From Bordetella parapertussis (GTDB lineage: Bacteria; Pseudomonadota; Gammaproteobacteria; Burkholderiales; Burkholderiaceae_C): DNA of 27,580 nt. A model generated the notes under the pieces. The model did not search any database. It worked only from the letters and a program-made list of their open reading frames with translations, and had not been told where the DNA came from. The position numbers and the translations under genes were made by a program. The DNA lies in assembly GCA_945873925.1 (NCBI GenBank), contig CAMCES010000023.1, forward strand, positions 1 through 27,580. The letters run 5' to 3'. Below are positions 23,732-27,580 of the stretch, in pieces. The first letter of the stretch is position 1. Every line of letters begins with the position of its first letter.

Positions 23732-23753
23732 GGCCAACAACATCTGCTTGGCC
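23732..23753. terminator. Possible weak stem-loop between convergent genes
   Basis: GGCCAA (23732-23737) and TTGGCC (23748-23753) are exact reverse complements with a 10-nt loop, between the stops of the DUF429 gene and the convergent moeB/thiF gene. Neither strand has a following U-run, so intrinsic termination is doubtful. The position alone suggests the role. Confidence 0.25.
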
Positions 23754-23754
23754 A

Positions 23755-24513
23755 TTACCGATTGGCGCGCGAGGCACAGACCAAACAATCGGTTTGACGT
23801 TGCAGGCGAATTTCAGTCCAGCTCAGATCGCGCCCATCCATCATCTGTAATCGCCCCGCCAACGAGCTGCCCAAACCCGCCAGCAGTTTGAGCGCCTCAG
23901 CAGCTTGCAAACTGCCGATCACGCCGACCAAAGGCGCCAAGACGCCCATGGTTGAGCAACTGACCTCTTGCGGTGCTTGGTCGACTGGAAAAACACAGGC
24001 ATAGCATGGTGAGTGGGGGTCACGCACATCGTAGGTGGTGAGTTGTCCATCCAAGCGGATGACTGCGCCGCTGACCAAAGGGACACCGTGGCGAACACAG
24101 GCAGCATTCACCGCTTGCCGGGTTTGAAAGTTGTCGCTGCAATCCAAAACCACCTGCGCTGACCGAACCAGTGGTTCCAGCAAAGCAGCATCAGCCCGTT
24201 GACCCACGGTGTGAACATGGCAGTCTGGGTTGAGGGCGAGCATGGCTGTGCGTGCCGACAACACCTTGGACTGGCCGATGCGCTCGGTGGTGTGCGCGAT
24301 TTGACGCTGAAGATTGGTGAGATCGACGGTGTCGTGGTCGACCAGGGTGATGTTGCCAATGCCTGAGGACGCAAGGTAAAGGGCGGCTGCGCTGCCCAAA
24401 CCGCCAGCACCCAAGACCAACGCATGGCTAGAGAGCAGTTTGGCTTGTCCTATGTCACCCAACTCATTGAGCAGGATATGCCGCGAGTAGCGCAGCAGTT
24501 GGGCGTCATTCAC
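23755..24513 (-). CDS. moeB: HesA/MoeB/ThiF-family adenylyltransferase
   Basis: This 252-residue E1-like enzyme has the nucleotide-binding VLGAGGLGSAAALYLASSG, DHDTVDLTNLQRQIAH, VLDCSDNFQTRQAVN, and two zinc CxxC pairs (CYACVFP; CLVCAS). Members adenylate the C-terminal Gly-Gly of a sulfur-carrier protein: MoaD for molybdopterin (MoeB) or ThiS for thiazole (ThiF). MoeB and ThiF cannot be told apart safely here, so the symbol is tentative. The start is a GTG at 24513, forced by the in-frame ctpA stop just upstream. AAGG lies almost on top of it, so translation probably restarts after ctpA termination. There is no rhodanese domain at the C-terminus. Confidence 0.9.
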   Translation of the reverse strand: MNDAQLLRYSRHILLNELGDIGQAKLLSSHALVLGAGGLGSAAALYLASSGIGNITLVDHDTVDLTNLQRQIAHTTERIGQSKVLSARTAMLALNPDCHVHTVGQRADAALLEPLVRSAQVVLDCSDNFQTRQAVNAACVRHGVPLVSGAVIRLDGQLTTYDVRDPHSPCYACVFPVDQAPQEVSCSTMGVLAPLVGVIGSLQAAEALKLLAGLGSSLAGRLQMMDGRDLSWTEIRLQRQTDCLVCASRANR

Positions 24514-24516
24514 GCC

Positions 24517-25965
24517 TTACTGTTCCTTGCTTTCAGCTGGACGCTCGGAGAGGGTATTGCTGACTTTGACCGGCTGTTTTTTCAGGTGGTTCAAGGCCTG
24601 TTGCAACTGGAAGTCATCGGTGCTGCCAAATTCAGGTGATTTGCGTTCGGCCACAGGTTTTTTGGATTCTTCTTCCAGCCGCTTGAGCGCTTCTTCGCGT
24701 GCTTTTTCACGCGCAGGGTCTTTCACCTCTGCGCCTTGGCCGCTGTTCAAGTGCTTTTCCAGATCGGCTTCGCGGGTGCGCAATGCCGCAAATGGGCTGC
24801 CTTCGGCGGTGTCGTCCACCAAGAGTTCTGGCACGATGCCCTTGGCTTGGATCGAGCGACCACTGGGTGTGTAGTAGCGAGCGGTGGTGATTTTCAAAGC
24901 GGTTTCAGCACCGAGTTGACGCACGGTCTGTACCGAGCCCTTACCAAAGGTTTGGCTGCCCATCAAGGTGGCGCGTTTGTGGTCTTGCAAGGCGCCAGCC
25001 ACGATCTCACTGGCAGAGGCTGAGCCCTCATTGACCAGCACGACCAAGGGTATTTTTTTGAACACGCCTTTGGTGTTTTTATCCAACGCAGCCACACTGT
25101 CTTGGCCGCCACGTCGCAAGTAAAACTCTGGCGCTGCTTTGAAGGTGAATTTGCTTTCGTCCAATTGGCCGTTGGTGGAAACCACGGTCACGTTGTCAGG
25201 CAAAAACACGGCAGAGATGGCCACAGCTGCATCCAGCAAACCGCCCGGGTCGTTGCGCAGGTCGAGCACCAGGCCCTTCATCTTGGGGTCTTGCTTGTAG
25301 AGTTCTTCAAGCTTGCGGGTCAGGTCGTCCACGGTGCGCTCTTGGAACTGGCTGACCCGAATCCAGCCATAGCCGTTTTCGATCATCTTGCTCTTGACGC
25401 TGACGGTCTTGATTTCTTCGCGGATGATGGTGACCGGAAATGTGCGGTTTTCAGCTTTGCGGTAAATCGTGAGCAGCACCTTGGTTTTGGGTTCGCCACG
25501 CATGCGCTTGACCGCTTCGTTGAGCGACAAGCCTTTGACCGAGGTGTCGTCAACCTTGGTGATCAGGTCACCTGGCTTCAAACCGGCACGGTCGGCGGGA
25601 GAGCCTTCAATCGGGGAGACCACTTTGACCAAGCCGTCTTCTTGCGAAATTTCAATGCCCACACCCACAAACTTACCGGTGGTCCCTTCACGGAATTCTT
25701 TGAAGGATTTTTTGTCGAAATACTGTGAATGCGGGTCTAGGCTGGAGACCATGCCAGAGATCGCGTCGTTGATGAGTTTTTTCTCATCCACAGGCTCAAC
25801 ATAGTCACTCTTGACCATGCTGAAAACAGCCGCCAACTGCTGAAGTTCCTCCAGGGGCAAGGGCGCCATGTTGGCACGAGCCACGGTTTGGAGCGAGAAC
25901 GTGGTCAACGCACCAGTGAGCGCACCGATCGTCAACCAACCTGCAATTTTGAGTTTCTGGCCCAT
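24517..25965 (-). CDS. ctpA: C-terminal processing peptidase (S41 family, CtpA)
   Basis: This 482-residue protease has an N-terminal signal or anchor (about residues 4-27, AGWLTIGALTGALTTFSL), the helical YVEPVDEKKLINDAISGM region, a PDZ domain (about 85-170; SPADRAGLKPGDLI) and the S41 catalytic domain. By spacing to E. coli Prc, the dyad is Ser317 (in GSASASEIVAG) and Lys342 (TFGKGSVQT), with Asp328 nearby. It should act in the periplasm, trimming or degrading proteins from their C-termini. The tail after residue 405 is charged and low in complexity (REKAREEALKRLEEESKK). I chose ATG 25965, with AAGG 5 nt upstream, over GTG 25971. It is 3 nt upstream of moeB and 100 nt downstream of gpmA. 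Confidence 0.95.
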   Translation of the reverse strand: MGQKLKIAGWLTIGALTGALTTFSLQTVARANMAPLPLEELQQLAAVFSMVKSDYVEPVDEKKLINDAISGMVSSLDPHSQYFDKKSFKEFREGTTGKFVGVGIEISQEDGLVKVVSPIEGSPADRAGLKPGDLITKVDDTSVKGLSLNEAVKRMRGEPKTKVLLTIYRKAENRTFPVTIIREEIKTVSVKSKMIENGYGWIRVSQFQERTVDDLTRKLEELYKQDPKMKGLVLDLRNDPGGLLDAAVAISAVFLPDNVTVVSTNGQLDESKFTFKAAPEFYLRRGGQDSVAALDKNTKGVFKKIPLVVLVNEGSASASEIVAGALQDHKRATLMGSQTFGKGSVQTVRQLGAETALKITTARYYTPSGRSIQAKGIVPELLVDDTAEGSPFAALRTREADLEKHLNSGQGAEVKDPAREKAREEALKRLEEESKKPVAERKSPEFGSTDDFQLQQALNHLKKQPVKVSNTLSERPAESKEQ

Positions 25966-26065
25966 AAGCACCTTGAAAGTGGAATATCGCTGTAATCAGC
26001 TTTTAACAGTCATAGTCTACCGGTTAAGCCATGGGTATGCATGCCCCTGAAGTCATGACCCCGAC

Positions 26066-26782
26066 TCAAGCTGGACTCTTGGCCAGGGCTTGTTCGTGAA
26101 GGTAGTAATGCCTGATGGGCCGCAACTGGGCGTCCAATTCGTAGACCAGAGGCATACCATTGGGAATATTCAAGCCCACGATGTCCTGGTCGGAGATGCC
26201 ATCGAGGTACTTCACCATGGCGCGGATCGAGTTGCCATGGGCGCTGATCAGCACCCGCTTGCCATTGCGCAGGGCTGGCGCGATCGAATCCTCCCAAAAC
26301 GGCATGACCCGCTCGAACGTGTCTTTGAGGCACTCGGTCAGGGGAATTTGTTCGGGTTGGAGCTTGGCGTAACGCAGGTCCTGACGCTCACTGCGCGCGT
26401 CTTCTGCGGTCAGTGGAGGCGGTGGTATGTCATAGCTGCGTCGCCAAGCCCACACCTGAGCATCGCCAAATTGTTGTGCAGTTTGCGCCTTGTCCAGGCC
26501 TTGCAATGCCCCGTAATGGCGCTCGTTCAAGCGCCAATCGTGAACCACAGGCAGCCAGCTGCGGTCCATGCCAGCGAGCACTTGCCATATGGTGTGAATG
26601 GCCCGTTTGAGCAAGCTGGTGTAGCCCAGGTCAAATTCAAAGCCGTGGGACTTGAGCAACTCACCGGCAGCCCGGGCTTGGGCCACCCCTGTGGCTGTGA
26701 GTTCGACATCGGTCCAGCCGGTAAAGCGATTTTCGAGATTCCAGAGGGATTCGCCGTGGCGAATCAAAACGAGCTTGAACAT
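26066..26782 (-). CDS. gpmA: 2,3-bisphosphoglycerate-dependent phosphoglycerate mutase
   Basis: This 238-residue cytoplasmic glycolytic enzyme interconverts 3- and 2-phosphoglycerate. The phosphohistidine motif LIRHGESLWN lies at the N-terminus (His9). NERHYGALQGLDK and the second catalytic His in LISAHGNSIRAM follow, with the C-terminal GLNIPNGMPLVYELD typical of dPGM. I chose ATG 26782 because MFKLVLIRHGES is the family start. A longer frame from TTG 26806 adds an unlikely Cys/Phe-rich leader. AAGG sits 12 nt upstream. It may lead a loose minus-strand unit with ctpA and moeB, although the 100-nt gap before ctpA could hold a separate promoter. Confidence 0.96.
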   Translation of the reverse strand: MFKLVLIRHGESLWNLENRFTGWTDVELTATGVAQARAAGELLKSHGFEFDLGYTSLLKRAIHTIWQVLAGMDRSWLPVVHDWRLNERHYGALQGLDKAQTAQQFGDAQVWAWRRSYDIPPPPLTAEDARSERQDLRYAKLQPEQIPLTECLKDTFERVMPFWEDSIAPALRNGKRVLISAHGNSIRAMVKYLDGISDQDIVGLNIPNGMPLVYELDAQLRPIRHYYLHEQALAKSPA

Positions 26783-26860
26783 GAAAAAAAAACACCTTGC
26801 AGGCAATGGATGGACAAATGATTCTAAAATGACAGGAATTAAAGTTCTCAGGGTACTTGT
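26783..26860. promoter_or_regulatory. Divergent promoter region, gpmA / rhodanese
   Basis: These 78 bases lie between divergent genes. ATTCTAAAAT (26821-26830) contains two overlapping -10-like hexamers on opposite strands: TAAAAT (26825-26830, plus) and TAGAAT (26826-26821, minus). No good -35 hexamer is spaced 16-18 bases from either. The overlap would make the two promoters compete for polymerase if both are real. Confidence 0.35.
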
Positions 26861-27268
26861 GTGGATTTTGTCATTGAAAACTGGATGTTGATTTTTATTG
26901 CCCTGTCGTCAGGCGTGGCTTTGATGCTGCCCAACCTGCAAACCATGGGCTCGGCTGGTGTCACGCCTACCCAAGCGGTGCTGATGATCAACCGTGAAAA
27001 AGCCAATATCGTTGATCTGCGCTCCGCCGAAGAGTTCGCCAACGGTCACCTGATTGGCTCGCGCCATGTGCCTGTCGATAGGTTGAAAGACGATTTGAGC
27101 AAAACCATCGCTGACAAAAAGCGTCCCCTGATTCTTGTTTGCGCCACCGGCATGCGTTCAGGACGCGCGCTAGGCATTGCCAAAGCTCAAGGCTTCGAGC
27201 AGGCACACAGCCTAAGCGGTGGCTTAAAGATCTGGCAAGAAGCCAATCTGCCTCTCGAAAAAGCCTGA
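26861..27268 (+). CDS. Membrane-anchored rhodanese-like sulfurtransferase
   Basis: This 135-residue protein has one N-terminal membrane helix (about residues 8-25, WMLIFIALSSGVALMLP) and a single rhodanese domain: ANIVDLRSAEEFANGHLIGS, then the active-site loop with Cys94 (LVCATGMRSGRA) and a closing GGLKIWQEANLPL. The Cys would carry a persulfide; the acceptor is unknown. The start is GTG 26861, since MDFVIENWMLI matches the usual N-terminus of this short anchored type and no ATG fits. The grxC gene follows closely downstream, a pairing seen in related bacteria, often with secB next. Confidence 0.92.
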   Translation: MDFVIENWMLIFIALSSGVALMLPNLQTMGSAGVTPTQAVLMINREKANIVDLRSAEEFANGHLIGSRHVPVDRLKDDLSKTIADKKRPLILVCATGMRSGRALGIAKAQGFEQAHSLSGGLKIWQEANLPLEKA

Positions 27269-27300
27269 TGCATCCCCAACCCAGCCTGTCACCCACAGCC

Positions 27301-27561
27301 ATGCCACCAGTCAAAATGTTCACCACCGCGGTCTGTCCTTATTGCGTTCGAGCCAAGCAGTGGTTAAAAGCGCGTGGTGTCGAGCACATCGAAGAGGTGC
27401 GCATCGACCTGCTGCCCGAAGAACGCGACCACATGATGAACATGACTGGCAGGCGCACAGTACCGCAAATTTTCATTGGCGAGACCCATGTCGGCGGTTG
27501 CGACGAATTGATGGCATTGGACAACCGTGGTGCCCTCCTCCCCCTGCTCCAATCAAACTGA
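27301..27561 (+). CDS. grxC: Dithiol glutaredoxin 3 (GrxC type)
   Basis: This 86-residue cytoplasmic glutaredoxin has the CPYC active site (Cys12, Cys15), the TVPQIFIGETHVGGCDEL region with cis-Pro and the glutathione site, and normal GrxC length. It reduces disulfides and glutathionylated proteins with glutathione. Three starts are possible: ATG 27268 (overlapping the rhodanese stop as TGATG and adding 11 residues), ATG 27301 and ATG 27316. I prefer 27301 from the usual N-terminal length, but none has a good ribosome binding site, so 27268 by translational coupling remains open. The last 19 bases of the window after it hold nothing I can identify. Confidence 0.94.
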   Translation: MPPVKMFTTAVCPYCVRAKQWLKARGVEHIEEVRIDLLPEERDHMMNMTGRRTVPQIFIGETHVGGCDELMALDNRGALLPLLQSN

Positions 27562-27580
27562 GATAATCCCCTCATCCCTA

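Noticed and set aside
26033..26050. Near-palindrome GGGTATGCATGCCC upstream of ctpA as an operator
   Set aside because: It is imperfect, short and lies near the gpmA stop; nothing else marks it as a binding site.
348..27561. Functional link between the two glutaredoxin genes near each end of the window
   Set aside because: They belong to separate conserved clusters about 27 kb apart and to different classes (CGFS and CPYC), so the proximity is probably chance.

Overview
The window looks like a chromosomal segment of a betaproteobacterium of the order Burkholderiales, most like the Comamonadaceae. This is inferred from gene content and order (hemA-prfA-prmC-grxD, ubiE-Tim44-like-ubiJ-ubiB, fmdB-DUF502-aspS, gpmA-ctpA-moeB/thiF, rhodanese-grxC), from protein sequence style, and from a moderately high GC content. 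No database search was possible. Coding density is very high: no stretch over 300 bases lacks a gene, and the longest gaps are about 174 nt (15315-15488) and 155 nt (18317-18471). I saw no rRNA, tRNA, insertion sequence, CRISPR array, phage gene or frameshifted gene.

Layout. 1-344 is the 3' end of a lytic transglycosylase. 348-3896 (minus) is a housekeeping operon, hemA-prfA-prmC-grxD: tetrapyrrole synthesis, translation termination and an Fe-S glutaredoxin. 3921-12344 (plus) runs from a small membrane protein, through a 1278-residue FAD/Fe-S oxidoreductase and a DUF971 protein, into ubiE, a Tim44-like membrane protein, ubiJ and ubiB (ubiquinone synthesis). 12345-15314 (minus) is a polyamine-type ABC importer (potF, potH, potI) with no ATPase gene. 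15489-18316 (plus) is fmdB-DUF502-aspS. 18472-22057 (plus) holds two overlapping membrane-bound hybrid histidine kinases. 22167-23709 (plus) is folE and a DUF429 protein. 23755-26782 (minus) is gpmA-ctpA-moeB/thiF. 26861-27561 (plus) is a membrane-anchored rhodanese and grxC.

The most interesting locus is the kinase pair. The two proteins share architecture (six-helix membrane sensor, DHp helices, ATP-binding domain, receiver) and look like a tandem duplication. The first has an intact ATP-binding domain but Glu in place of the phospho-accepting His. The second has that His but has lost the N, G1 and G2 motifs of the ATP-binding domain. Both receivers look complete. The defects are complementary, so I propose an obligate two-gene kinase in which the first protein phosphorylates the second in trans. 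This is an inference from motifs read by eye.

Smaller points of interest are: a probable leaderless hemA transcript reading out of a 24-nt divergent gap; a hairpin containing the start codon of the large oxidoreductase; a potF-potH intercistronic hairpin whose arm could instead pair with the TTG start of potH; a lipobox on PotF; a Tim44-like gene inside the ubi cluster; and AspRS residues typical of the non-discriminating type.
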